Assembly (NCBI RefSeq): GCF_001449115.1
Contig: NZ_LAIJ01000012.1
Location: 248,001-312,000 of the forward strand
Source of the DNA: Occallatibacter gabretensis
Lineage (GTDB): Bacteria > Acidobacteriota > Terriglobia > Terriglobales > Acidobacteriaceae
Reading direction: 5' to 3'
DNA length: 64,000 nt
Numbering within the stretch: the stretch's first letter is position 1; each line of letters opens with the position of its first letter. The translations under genes were made by a program, and so were the position numbers. Below are positions 17,291 to 25,198 of the stretch, piece after piece. The notes below the pieces were generated by a model. That model did not search any database and was not told where the DNA came from. It saw only the letters and a program-made list of their open reading frames with translations.

Positions 17291-17472
17291 ACCAGACATC
17301 CCGCCAACTTCTGAGCTTGTTCGATGAATCGCTCTCGGAGGTTCGCCGTGATTTTGCTGACGGCACTCTCGACCAGTCTGGACGCTTCTACAGTGATGAG
17401 GAACTCGAAGCGCAGCGCGCAGCCCTTGCTGCTGACAAAACCGCCCAGAAATCCAAAGCTTCGGCCGCATAA
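17287..17472 (+). CDS. Small acidic partner protein of the zeta-like kinase (putative antitoxin)
   Basis: The 61-residue protein overlaps the stop of the kinase gene in an ATGA arrangement (17287-17290). It is helical and charged (MNQTSRQLLSLFDESLSEVRRDF...DEELEAQRAAL), with an alanine-rich tail. No DNA-binding motif is visible. The translational coupling suggests a toxin-antitoxin-like pair, but that is inferred from position only. If the kinase is dead the partner may be a remnant. Confidence 0.6.
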   Translation: MNQTSRQLLSLFDESLSEVRRDFADGTLDQSGRFYSDEELEAQRAALAADKTAQKSKASAA

Positions 17473-17518
17473 AATTCCTACTTTTGCCGGTCCAGCGTCT
17501 AGGATGGCATAACGGACA

Positions 17519-19021
17519 ATGACCACCTCTTACGACGCAGTCGCTTATCCCGGCTTTGCATTTCCTCGCACGCACCCCGGCAACCTGGCCGCGATGGCTA
17601 TTCTCCACGGCCATAATCCTGAACCGGTCGAGAACTGCCGGGTGCTCGAAATTGGCTGCGGCGAGGGCGCTAACCTCATTCCCATGGCATACGCCATTCC
17701 CGGAGGCCGATTCACGGGATTCGATCTTGCGCGCCTGCCGATTGAGCGCGGACAGCAGCGCATTGATGAGCTGGGCCTCACGAACCTTCGCCTTTTTGAG
17801 GCTGACATTCTCAATGTGGGGCTCAACGTCGGGCCTGAACTTGGGCAGTTCGATTACATCATTGCCCATGGCATTTATGCCTGGGTTCCGGAACCAGTCC
17901 GCAACCGCCTGATGGCGCTCTGCGCAGAACTGCTGGCTCCCAATGGCGTTGCGTTTTTCAGTTACAACGCACTGCCCGGCTGTCATATGCGCCGTATTGC
18001 TCGCGATGCCATGTTGTTTCGTACGGAAGGCATTGCCGATGCGGAGGAGCGCGTTGCTATCGGCGTCGAATTTCTACAGTTCCTTCATAAGGCTCGGGGC
18101 GTTGACGACGCCTATTCCAAACTTTTGCTTGGCCAGTACGATTACCTAAGCGAGCGCGAGCCGCACGCCACCATCCATGATGAGCTTGGTGAGTTTTACC
18201 ATCCTGTTACTTTTCTCGAATTTGTCGGCCACGCCCGCTCCCAGGGACTCGATTACCTCTGCGAGGCGGCCCTGCCGCCGCCTGACGATCCGGGATACCG
18301 TTCCGAAGTCCAGGCTGCTCTTGAAGAGACCGCAGGCCCTGATCCTCTGCGCCAGGAGCAGGCGCTCGACTACGTCCGCGCTCGCATCTTTCGTGAAACC
18401 CTTCTCACGCATGCCGTGACTGATTCCGGTTCCGAACGGATCCTCGATCCCAATCCGGCGTATCTGCCTCATTTGCTTTTTGCTTCAGTCGCCACTTCGT
18501 CGCCCGGCGCGGCCCCCCATTCCACCCGCTTCACGCTTTCTACTGGCGCACATACAGACATCAACCATCCTGCCGCTGTTGCTGTCCTCCGCGCTCTGGA
18601 GGCGGCATGGCCGCTCGCACTGAGCCTCGACGAACTCTGCCAGCAAACCGCAGGTTCTGGCTTCGCCTCGGACGAGACTGGACTTCGCCTCATCCTGCGG
18701 CTCGTTATTTCACAACTTGTCGAACTCCGCGCCTGGAATGCGCCCGCGGTTCGTGTGATCTCCACCCAGCCGCGGGCTTCCGCCTCTGCACGGCAGGAAG
18801 CCCGCAGGCGCGCTCGGACATCGAGTCTCCTCCACACGACAGTCATGCTGGATAAGCCGCGCCTCCGCCCGCTGCTGGACCTGCTGGACGGCACGCGGGA
18901 CCGCAACGCCCTGGCTGACGCTCTCCAAGCTGTCTTTCCGGATGAGCCGCGCCATGAGCTTGTAGAGGAAATTGAATCCGACCTCCAGTTTCTTGCTCGT
19001 ACCGGTCTGCTCGAAGCGTGA
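17519..19021 (+). CDS. SAM-dependent methyltransferase with regulatory domain (protein lysine methyltransferase-like)
   Basis: The 500-residue protein begins 'SYDAVAYPGFAFPRTHPGNLAAMA', typical of methyltransferases paired with the 'methyltransferase regulatory domain'. The SAM-binding motif I is VLEIGCGEGANL (about 42-53), with 'GRFTGFDLA' as motif II and 'QFDYIIAHGIYAWVP' as motif IV. Residues 215-300 (HDELGEFYHPVTFLEFVGHARSQGL...) form the regulatory domain. The C-terminal part contains a winged-helix-like region ending 'LLDLLDGTRDRNALADAL'. Relatives methylate lysines of outer-membrane proteins in Rickettsia. The substrate here is unknown. Confidence 0.8.
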   Translation: MTTSYDAVAYPGFAFPRTHPGNLAAMAILHGHNPEPVENCRVLEIGCGEGANLIPMAYAIPGGRFTGFDLARLPIERGQQRIDELGLTNLRLFEADILNVGLNVGPELGQFDYIIAHGIYAWVPEPVRNRLMALCAELLAPNGVAFFSYNALPGCHMRRIARDAMLFRTEGIADAEERVAIGVEFLQFLHKARGVDDAYSKLLLGQYDYLSEREPHATIHDELGEFYHPVTFLEFVGHARSQGLDYLCEAALPPPDDPGYRSEVQAALEETAGPDPLRQEQALDYVRARIFRETLLTHAVTDSGSERILDPNPAYLPHLLFASVATSSPGAAPHSTRFTLSTGAHTDINHPAAVAVLRALEAAWPLALSLDELCQQTAGSGFASDETGLRLILRLVISQLVELRAWNAPAVRVISTQPRASASARQEARRRARTSSLLHTTVMLDKPRLRPLLDLLDGTRDRNALADALQAVFPDEPRHELVEEIESDLQFLARTGLLEA

Positions 19022-19071
19022 TTTTCACCACTCGCCGTCTCATCCGTTACCATCATCCGCGGAGGGTTCTC

Positions 19072-19560
19072 ATGGAAAGTGTTCTTGCCAGCCCGGCTGA
19101 TGCCGAGATTATTCTCAAGCTCTATGATCTGCGCCGCGAAGCCGTCTTACGCGAGGCCCGCAAATGGGTTTTGGGAGAGTTCTGGCCCACCACCGTCGAA
19201 GAGTATTTAGCTGTCGCGTCCAACTCCGCTCACCCGCAGAACCCATACGTGCGGCAGGTCAACACTTACTGGGAGATGGCGGCAGCCTTTGTACTGCACG
19301 GGGCTGTCTCGGCCGATCTCTTTGTGGATTGCAACCAGGAGGGCTTTTTTCTGCTGGCCAAATATTCGTCGTTCCTTGAGGATATGCACAAGCGCAACCC
19401 TCACTTCATGTCCAAAACCTGTGAGTTGGTGAAGCAGTATCCAGCCGCCGCCGCCCGCTACGAGGTCGCCCGCAAGAACGTAGGGAATATGGTGGCCGCC
19501 CGCCAGCAGGCTGCGTCCACCGCATCTCCGCAGTATGCCTATCCGGCTACAAAATCGTAG
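19072..19560 (+). CDS. Conserved hypothetical cytosolic protein (162 residues)
   Basis: The ATG at 19072 has GGAGGG about seven bases upstream and is preferred over a frame start at 19018. The protein is soluble, with 'IILKLYDLRREAVLREARKWVLGEFWP' at the N-terminus and 'NPYVRQVNTYWEMAAAFVLHGAVSADLF' in the middle, and looks mostly helical. No named family was recognised. It follows the methyltransferase closely on the same strand and may be cotranscribed with it. Confidence 0.65.
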   Translation: MESVLASPADAEIILKLYDLRREAVLREARKWVLGEFWPTTVEEYLAVASNSAHPQNPYVRQVNTYWEMAAAFVLHGAVSADLFVDCNQEGFFLLAKYSSFLEDMHKRNPHFMSKTCELVKQYPAAAARYEVARKNVGNMVAARQQAASTASPQYAYPATKS

Positions 19561-19659
19561 AATTTACGATTCCGTGACAAGGTCTACTTGCCCAAACCAG
19601 TCCGCCGGGCGCATCATGATATTCGAACTTCAAAGTAAGCATTTTCCGGAGGCTACAAA

Positions 19660-19980
19660 GTGAAACGCACATTCGCCCTTGCCGCTGCTGTTCTGTCCCT
19701 TGCTTCTGTCTCTGCTTTTGCGGCTGACGGCAAGCTCACCGGCTACATTTCGGATTCCATGTGCGCTGCCAAGCACATGGGCACCGGTGCTGCCTGCGTC
19801 AAAAAGTGCATGGACGGCGGCGACTCACCCGTCTTTGTCGATTCCGCCAGCAAGACCGTCTACAAGATTGACAATCCGGATGCCGTGAAGGCCTTCTGGG
19901 GCGCCAAGGTAGACGTTTCTGCCTCGACGAGCGACGACAAGAAGTCCGTCCACATCAGCTCGATAGAAGAAGCAAAGTAG
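19660..19980 (+). CDS. Small secreted Cys-containing protein
   Basis: The 106-residue protein starts at GTG with GGAGG seven bases upstream. A classical signal peptide spans about residues 1-21 (ends SAFAA). The mature part has 'GYISDSMCAAKHMGTGAACVKKCMDGG', with three cysteines and histidine, then 'SPVFVDSASKTVYKIDNPDAVKAFWGAKVDV'. Similar small exported proteins occur in many copies in Acidobacteria, but no function is known. The Cys/His spacing could bind metal or haem; this is conjecture. Confidence 0.7.
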   Translation: MKRTFALAAAVLSLASVSAFAADGKLTGYISDSMCAAKHMGTGAACVKKCMDGGDSPVFVDSASKTVYKIDNPDAVKAFWGAKVDVSASTSDDKKSVHISSIEEAK

Positions 19981-20041
19981 GTTCTCTTCCGGGATTGGCA
20001 CTCGACCCATCGGGCTACTTCTGCTAATGTCGTATGGACTC

Positions 20042-20071
20042 TGCCGGTGACCGCACCTGCGGTCACCGGCA
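20042..20071. repeat. 14-bp perfect palindromic hairpin
   Basis: TGCCGGTGACCGCA (20042-20055) is followed after two bases by its exact reverse complement (20058-20071). No T-run follows on either side, so this is not a standard intrinsic terminator. It may be a REP-like element or transcript-stabilising hairpin between two plus-strand genes. Confidence 0.6.
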
Positions 20072-20098
20072 AATAGTTCCTTGATATTGGATAAACTG

Positions 20099-20383
20099 AT
20101 GGCAAAAGCAATCTGGAATGGAAAGGTCATTGCCGAGAGCGATGGCACCGAAACTGTTGAAGGGAATGTCTATTTCCCGGAATCCAGCATCAATCGCGAG
20201 TACTTCCGCGCCTCCAGCAGTACTTCTACGTGCCCGTGGAAGGGGCAGGCTCGTTATATGAGCCTCGTGGTGGATGGCCAGGAGAATCCTGACGCTGCAT
20301 GGTACTACCCTGACCCTAAACCTGCTGCCCGTAAAATCAAAGGATTCATAGCTTTCTGGCGCGGAGTTGAGGTAGAGCAGTAG
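20099..20383 (+). CDS. DUF427 domain protein
   Basis: The 94-residue protein 'MAKAIWNGKVIAESDGTETVEGNVYFP...INREYF..STSTCPWKGQARYMSLVVDG' is a clear DUF427 member: the TxCPWKGxAxY motif and the following 'ENPDAAWYYPDPKPAARKIKGFIAFW' are diagnostic. The fold is a small beta-rich domain with no established function. The ATG at 20099 fits the family start better than a TTG six codons upstream. Confidence 0.9.
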   Translation: MAKAIWNGKVIAESDGTETVEGNVYFPESSINREYFRASSSTSTCPWKGQARYMSLVVDGQENPDAAWYYPDPKPAARKIKGFIAFWRGVEVEQ

Positions 20384-20394
20384 GTTTTTTGACC

Positions 20395-20859
20395 ATGCGC
20401 ACAGTCCCACCTTTCGCAGCCCTTTGCCTGACAATTCTGCTTGCCGGCTGCTCGGGCCATAAGCCTGCAGCATCTGCTCCCGCAGCGGCTCCTACCCTTG
20501 CGGGAGACCCTGCGCACCCGGGCGTGACCCAGGGTTGGGTGGATACAAAGCTTTACTTTGGTCTTGGTCTGGCAGACCACCCCGAGCAGGGCATCAGCGA
20601 AGCGCGCTGGCGGGAGTTCCTCGATCGCGAGGTAACACCCCGGTTCCCGGACGGCCTGAGTGTCCTCGACATCTATGGACAGTGGCAGGGCAAAACCCAG
20701 AGCTCGCCCGAGCGTCTCCACACCAAGTGCCTTGTGATCGACTACCCGGACACCCAGCCCAACCGCGACAAGATCGAGGCTATCCGCGCTGCGTGGAAGA
20801 AGATCACCGGCGACCAGTCTGTCATGCGCGTCACCGTGCCCGCCGACGTTTCTTTCTAA
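20395..20859 (+). CDS. DUF3574-type lipoprotein
   Basis: The protein has a lipobox LLAGCS (about residues 17-22), so it is predicted to be an exported lipoprotein. After a proline/alanine-rich linker comes the domain 'WVDTKLYFGLGL...ISEARWREFLDREVTPRFPDGLSVLDIYGQW', which matches DUF3574 (TKLYFG...EVTPRFPDG). The function is unknown. It starts 12 bases after the DUF427 gene, using ATG at 20395 (a TTG two codons earlier is possible). Confidence 0.8.
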   Translation: MRTVPPFAALCLTILLAGCSGHKPAASAPAAAPTLAGDPAHPGVTQGWVDTKLYFGLGLADHPEQGISEARWREFLDREVTPRFPDGLSVLDIYGQWQGKTQSSPERLHTKCLVIDYPDTQPNRDKIEAIRAAWKKITGDQSVMRVTVPADVSF

Positions 20860-20863
20860 ACGC

Positions 20864-21262
20864 CTACTTTTCCAGCGGCTTTCCAATTTCCCAGTGGTGC
20901 CCAAAGGGATCCACTACGCGGCCCACGCGCCAGCCGTAGCTCTGGTCCGCAACGGGCCAGACAGATTGTGCCCCGGCAGCCAGCGCCTGCGCAAACACGG
21001 CGTCTGGTTCGTCCACTATCAGCACCATCCGAAATGTGCTGGCGCCCAGAGTTTCCGGGCTGCTATTGCCGTGTACGGGTGACTCATCCGCTACCCAGAA
21101 GTTCGAAGTTCCCACCTGCAACTGCGCCACAATCTCGCCGTCAGGGCTGTCGGTCTGGAAAATCACTTTCGCGCCGAAGACCGTCTTATAGAACTCGATG
21201 GCTGCTTTACCCCGCCGAACATTCAGGAGCGGCGCTACCGATGTCTCCACTGTCTCGCTCAT
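20864..21262 (-). CDS. VOC-fold (glyoxalase/bleomycin-resistance-like) protein
   Basis: The 132-residue protein begins at an ATG with GGAGGAG about six bases upstream. It shows the paired beta-alpha-beta-beta-beta pattern of PhnB/VOC proteins: 'APLLNVRRGKAAIEFYKTVFGAKVIFQT' and 'LIVDEPDAVFAQALAAGAQSVWPVADQSYGWRVGRVVDPFGHHWEIG'. The DPFGHxWEIG ending is typical. The reaction cannot be deduced. It converges on the DUF3574 gene with only four bases between stops. Confidence 0.85.
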   Translation of the reverse strand: MSETVETSVAPLLNVRRGKAAIEFYKTVFGAKVIFQTDSPDGEIVAQLQVGTSNFWVADESPVHGNSSPETLGASTFRMVLIVDEPDAVFAQALAAGAQSVWPVADQSYGWRVGRVVDPFGHHWEIGKPLEK

Positions 21263-21392
21263 TTGCTCCTCCAGTGTTTCGCACACTATCCCTGCGTCCT
21301 TGCAGCTTTTCTGGCGCAACGACGGAATGACAAGAATGGTTCGCGTTATCACCAATTGCGCCGCAGGCGCAGTTGCCCGGACGGCTAATCCC

Positions 21393-22835
21393 CTAGTACG
21401 CCTGGAACTGATCCACCGGCAGCCTTACTTTGAAGGAAGTATCGCCCGGCTCGGATTTCACAGCCAACATTCCGCGATGCATATGAATGATCCGCATCGC
21501 AGTATCCAGTCCCAGCCCAAGGCCCTTGCCAGGTGGCTTGGTGGTAAAGAACGGCTCAAAGATGCGGTCCTTCAAGTCCGATGGAATTCCGCGCCCATTG
21601 TCATGCATCTCTACCAGCAGCAGATCGCCCTCCATGCGGCAAATCAGCCTTAGCTTGCCCGGCTCTGTGGCTCCATCCATTGCCTCCAGCGCATTTTCAA
21701 TCAGCGCCATCCAGACCAGGTTCAATTCGCCGCTGTACGCGCTGATGCACGGCAAATTAGGCTCATACTCGCGCACGACTGTGACTCCCTCCAGCCGGCT
21801 ATGGAGCATTTGTATCGTTGCATCCAGCCCCGCGGACACATCCACTTCCTGCAGCGCCGCGCGGTCCATGTTGGAGTAGTCCTTGATCGCGCTGATCAGG
21901 TCAAAGATTCGCGCCGTAGCGTTTACCAGCGTATCCACGCTGAGGCGCGCCCGCAGATATCGCACAAAATACTGCAGAGTCACGCAAGTTGCTTCCGCAC
22001 TCAGGTCCTTGTTCAGATCCTGGAGATCCTTTACCGTCACGCCATGGTCGGCGAGTGGAGGAGCTACCTCCCACGCGGTATCGCAGGGCAGTGCGATCAG
22101 CCATTCGCGCAGATCCTCTTCATGTGCAAGCGCTTCCGTCGCAGTTTCGCCGTGGACGGGCTGGCGCGTCATCATGCGCGCTTCCCACTCCTCCAACAAC
22201 TGCACCTGCTCCTGGGTCAGGCACAGGTTCACCATCCGGTGCCTGTTCGCGCGATTGGCCTGCAACTCGCCCATCAGGCCTGAGGCCGCCCGCTGTGCCG
22301 CCGAGGCCGGATTGTTCAGCTCGTGCGCCAGATTTCCCGCGAGCTTGCCAAGCGCTGACAGCTTCTCCGTCTGCTGCTCAATGCGCGTCACCTCGCGTAC
22401 GCGATCCATCATCACAGAGACAGTTCTTTGCCCCATGGACGGAATCGCTTCCAGCATGGCCGGAAACAACTGTTTGTCAATCAGCAGCGCCCACATGCGA
22501 GTGACCGCGACGCCCTGACCGCCGTACGTCTTCATCCTTGAGAAGGGGAGCAGCCCCGTAAGCGGCTGCGTGCGGCCAATAAACAGTCCCATCGGGCCGC
22601 CCCGTTGCCGGTACACGTGGATGTCGCCTTTCAGCATGAACACCATGCGATCGGCCGGCGAGCCTTCTTCAAACAGCACTTCGCCCGGCTCCGCGACCAG
22701 TTCTTCGCCGTGCTCTGCCAGCCACAGCCGTTCTTCCAGCGTGAGTCCCTGCAGAGGCGCAAGCTTCCCCAGCGCCGCGGCGATATCTTCGACAGGCGTG
22801 GGACAGGCAGGCGGGTTTGCTGTGAGCGATAGCAT
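21393..22835 (-). CDS. Sensor histidine kinase with N-terminal cyclic-nucleotide-binding domain
   Basis: The 480-residue soluble protein has a cNMP-binding-like domain at about residues 25-145 ('GLTLEERLWLAEHGEELVAEPGEVLFEEGSPADRMVFMLKGDIHVYR'). The HisKA-type phosphoacceptor helix has LAHELNNPASAA with H171. The catalytic domain shows the N box (LVWMALIENALEAM), DNGRGIP, FEPFFTTK and GKGLGLGL. No transmembrane segment is visible. No response regulator is adjacent, so it is an orphan kinase. The E-L-N-N-P H-box places it with kinases that couple to Crp-like input. Confidence 0.9.
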   Translation of the reverse strand: MLSLTANPPACPTPVEDIAAALGKLAPLQGLTLEERLWLAEHGEELVAEPGEVLFEEGSPADRMVFMLKGDIHVYRQRGGPMGLFIGRTQPLTGLLPFSRMKTYGGQGVAVTRMWALLIDKQLFPAMLEAIPSMGQRTVSVMMDRVREVTRIEQQTEKLSALGKLAGNLAHELNNPASAAQRAASGLMGELQANRANRHRMVNLCLTQEQVQLLEEWEARMMTRQPVHGETATEALAHEEDLREWLIALPCDTAWEVAPPLADHGVTVKDLQDLNKDLSAEATCVTLQYFVRYLRARLSVDTLVNATARIFDLISAIKDYSNMDRAALQEVDVSAGLDATIQMLHSRLEGVTVVREYEPNLPCISAYSGELNLVWMALIENALEAMDGATEPGKLRLICRMEGDLLLVEMHDNGRGIPSDLKDRIFEPFFTTKPPGKGLGLGLDTAMRIIHMHRGMLAVKSEPGDTSFKVRLPVDQFQAY

Positions 22836-23071
22836 CTTAAATCACTCCGATCCCGGAGACAGAATCATAGCGTAATTCGCGCCGTTCCGGGTTAAATACG
22901 TGAGACGCCTGGGAAAGCAATTCTATAAAGACCGCAGCGAGATTTCTGGAATGAAGCCGTCTTTTACTGGACGTGCAGGCCCTTATTTTCGGTCGTGGAA
23001 TGGGCTGAGATATAAATACGTTGGGCCGAAGAACTTCGTTCCCCGGCCCGGTTGACTCCATCCGAAGCCGC

Positions 23072-24094
23072 TTATCGCGTCTTTGAAACTTCCTCCACTG
23101 TTACCGGATCGAGGAACGGCATGGAAGCACGCAGCTTCTTACCGACAATCTCGACCGGATGCTTCGCTTCGGCCTCGCGGAAGGCAGTAAACTCCTTGCG
23201 GCCCGAGTTTTGATCGGCAAGAAAGCGCTTGGCAAATTCGCCGTTCTGAATCTCGGTCAGAATCGCCTTCATCGCTTTCTTGCTCTCGTCGTTAATGACG
23301 CGGGGGCCGCTTACGTAGTCGCCCCACTCCGCCGTATCGCTGATGGAGTAGCGCATGTATTCGAGGCCGCCGCGATAGATCAGGTCCACAATCAACTTCA
23401 GCTCATGCAGAACCTCAAAGTACGCGCTTTCGGGCTGGTAGCCTGCTTCGGTCAGCGTCTCATAGCCCGCCTTGATGAGCGCGCTCACGCCGCCGCACAG
23501 TACCGCCTGCTCGCCGAAGAGATCTGTCTCGGTCTCTTCCTTGAAGGTGGTTTCGAGAACTCCGGCGCGCGTGCAGCCAATGCCTTTGAGATAGCTGAGC
23601 GTGAGCGCATGCGCAGTTCCCGTCGGGTCCTGGTGCACCGCGATGAGTCCAGGTACGCCGCCGCCTTCGGTGAATACTTCGCGCACGCGGTGTCCCGGAG
23701 CCTTTGGAGCAGCAAGCGCCACATCAATATCCGCTGCGGGAGAAATCGTCTTGAAGTGGATGTTGAAGCCATGTGCAAAGAGCAGCAGCTTGCCCGCTGT
23801 CAGGTTCGGCGCGATCTCATCCGTGTACAGCTTGGCCTGCGACTGGTCGGGCGTGAGAATCATGACAACATCGGCCCACTTTGTGGCTTCTGCCACGGTG
23901 GCCACTTCGAGGCCAGCCTTCTGCGCCTTCGAAATCGACTTTGAGTTAGCCGCCAGGCCAACCTTCACCTGAACGCCCGAGTCCTTCAGGTTCAGCGCGT
24001 GCGCATGGCCCTGTGAGCCGTAGCCGATGATGGCCACCTTTTTGGCCTGAATAAGGGTAAGGTCTGCATCGTGATCGTAATAGGTCTTTGCCAT
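23072..24094 (-). CDS. ilvC: Ketol-acid reductoisomerase (NADP+)
   Basis: The 340-residue class I enzyme converts acetolactate or acetohydroxybutyrate to the dihydroxy acid in isoleucine/valine synthesis. The nucleotide-binding motif is GYGSQGHAHALNL (about 25-37), followed by 'FAHGFNIHF' and 'APKAPGHRVREVF'. The metal-binding region is 'TDLFGEQAVLCGGVSALIKAGYETLTEAGYQPESAYFE' and 'YSISDTAEWGDYVSG'. It is the last gene of the branched-chain operon. A weak GC hairpin downstream (23023-23049) may end transcription. Confidence 0.97.
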   Translation of the reverse strand: MAKTYYDHDADLTLIQAKKVAIIGYGSQGHAHALNLKDSGVQVKVGLAANSKSISKAQKAGLEVATVAEATKWADVVMILTPDQSQAKLYTDEIAPNLTAGKLLLFAHGFNIHFKTISPAADIDVALAAPKAPGHRVREVFTEGGGVPGLIAVHQDPTGTAHALTLSYLKGIGCTRAGVLETTFKEETETDLFGEQAVLCGGVSALIKAGYETLTEAGYQPESAYFEVLHELKLIVDLIYRGGLEYMRYSISDTAEWGDYVSGPRVINDESKKAMKAILTEIQNGEFAKRFLADQNSGRKEFTAFREAEAKHPVEIVGKKLRASMPFLDPVTVEEVSKTR

Positions 24095-24132
24095 GATATC
24101 TCTCTCGTTTTCCTTTGCAATTACAGATTAAA

Positions 24133-24194
24133 GTCTTTGTCTCGGCCAGATTGTGGATTACTCACTGTCCGCTGTTAGTTGTTCACTATCCTGC
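24133..24194 (-). repeat. 7-bp-period micro-array overlapping the 3' end of ilvN
   Basis: On the minus strand the last codons of ilvN and the following bases read AGTGAAC, AACTAAC, AGCGGAC, AGTGAGT, AATCC, i.e. units of seven with consensus A-x-x-x-x-A-C. The stop TAA lies at the junction of the last two units. Because the array is in the coding frame it also forms the residues DSEQLTADSE. Boundaries are approximate. Confidence 0.5.
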
Positions 24195-24721
24195 TCGGTA
24201 TCATCCGACCCAAGCGCCTTGAGTACGCGACTGGTGTGGTGTCCGCGGCGCATGGTCATCTTGCCGCTGCGGCATATCTCCAGAATGTCGTGCTCGCTCT
24301 CAATCAGCACCTGGATCAGGCCCTCGATCTTGCTCTCGACGCCCGTCATCTCAATCATCAACGACTCCGCCGTGAGATCGACGATCCGCGCTCGAAAAAC
24401 TTCCGCCAACTCAAATATTGCTGAACGCGTGTGTCGCGTAGCCGACACCTTGATGAGCGCCAGCTCTCGCGTTACAGAGGGAGCGCCTGCAATGTCATCC
24501 ACATCCAGGACGTTGTCGAGCTTGTAGAGGCTTGCGCGAATTCTGTTGCCGGCCTCTGCCGAAGCCTCACACACAAGCGTCAACCGCGAGAGGCCTGAGC
24601 GCTCACTGCGGCCTACCGTGAGCGAGATGATATTGATGTTTAACCGCCGGAATAGCGACGCGACTCGCGTCAATACACCAGGTTTGTCTTCCACGTATGA
24701 CACAAATGTGTGCAGCATCAC
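24158..24721 (-). CDS. ilvN: Acetolactate synthase small (regulatory) subunit
   Basis: The 187-residue protein begins with the ACT domain 'HTFVSYVEDKPGVLTRVASLFRRLNINIISLTVG', which binds valine for feedback control, and ends in the second regulatory domain ('ALIKVSATRHTRSAIFELAEVFRARIVDL...SLMIEMTG'). It is normally translated directly after the large subunit. Here the two are separated by about 480 bp holding a four-helix-bundle gene cassette. Its ribosome site GAAGGA lies just before the ATG. The last ten residues (DSEQLTADSE) are encoded by a heptamer repeat. Confidence 0.95.
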   Translation of the reverse strand: MMLHTFVSYVEDKPGVLTRVASLFRRLNINIISLTVGRSERSGLSRLTLVCEASAEAGNRIRASLYKLDNVLDVDDIAGAPSVTRELALIKVSATRHTRSAIFELAEVFRARIVDLTAESLMIEMTGVESKIEGLIQVLIESEHDILEICRSGKMTMRRGHHTSRVLKALGSDDTEQDSEQLTADSE

Positions 24722-24732
24722 GTTCCTTCAAG

Positions 24733-24774
24733 AGATCAGAGATCAGAGATCAGAGATCAGGGGTCAGAGATCAG
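24733..24774 (+). repeat. Heptamer array, six AGATCAG units (left arm of cassette)
   Basis: AGATCAG occurs at 24733, 24740, 24747, 24754 and 24768 with one degenerate copy (GGGTCAG) at 24761, giving six 7-bp units without gaps. It lies between the ilvN start and the end of the four-helix-bundle gene; the TGA stop of that gene (24771-24773) falls in the last unit. The opposite arm is at 25167-25194. Confidence 0.9.
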
Positions 24775-25142
24775 TTCTCGTGAGCCTGAGTCCTGATCGA
24801 TTCCAGTATTGCGTACAGCATTTTCCCAATTTCGTGAGACAGGCCGTCGGCTTCGTCAATCAGCTTAGGGTTCCCAATCTCAAGTAGTCGTGCAAGTTCA
24901 AGTTGCGTTTGCAGTTCAAAATTTGAAGCCCGGGCGACGCCGAGAAATTGTCGAAATTCGCCAGTGTTTAATCTTCCGTGACCTTCAGCAATGTTGCTTG
25001 GCAACGAAACAGCTGCACGCCTGATTTGAGATGTAAGGCCATATAGTTCTTCTCGTGGAAAATCTCGTGTTAGGCGATAGACAGTTACAGTCAGCCGCAT
25101 TGATTTCTGCCATACAACCAAATCACGAAACGAATTTGCCAA
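24771..25142 (-). CDS. Four-helix-bundle protein (23S rRNA intervening-sequence / S23-like family)
   Basis: The 123-residue protein starts 'NSFRDLVVWQKSMRLTVTVYRLTRDFPREELYGLTSQIRRAAVSLPSNIAEGHGR', the signature of the four-helix-bundle S23/avd-like family (DLxVWQKA...SxPSNIAEG). Members were first found in intervening sequences of 23S rRNA genes and as diversity-generating-retroelement accessory proteins; most are of unknown function. It lies between ilvB and ilvN, where no gene is expected, and is bracketed by inverted heptamer arrays. This suggests insertion of a small cassette into the operon. Confidence 0.9.
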   Translation of the reverse strand: MANSFRDLVVWQKSMRLTVTVYRLTRDFPREELYGLTSQIRRAAVSLPSNIAEGHGRLNTGEFRQFLGVARASNFELQTQLELARLLEIGNPKLIDEADGLSHEIGKMLYAILESIRTQAHEN

Positions 25143-25166
25143 GAATATCTATCCTCACAGGTCTTT

Positions 25167-25194
25167 CTGATCTCTGATCTCTGACTGCTGATCT
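25167..25194 (-). repeat. Heptamer array, four AGATCAG units in inverted orientation (right arm of cassette)
   Basis: On the plus strand CTGATCT occurs at 25167, 25174 and 25188, with a degenerate copy at 25181; this is AGATCAG on the minus strand. The array ends four bases before the stop of ilvB (25199). Together with 24733-24774 it forms an inverted pair around the four-helix-bundle gene. Confidence 0.85.
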
Positions 25195-25198
25195 CTTT

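Noticed and set aside
22837..23061. Minus-strand 74-residue frame between the histidine kinase and ilvC
   Set aside because: No ribosome site, no conserved motif and it overlaps the likely promoter region of the kinase gene and the end of the ilv operon.
24733..24774. AGATCAG array as a CRISPR array
   Set aside because: The unit is 7 bp with no spacers; CRISPR repeats are about 24-37 bp separated by unique spacers. No cas genes are present.
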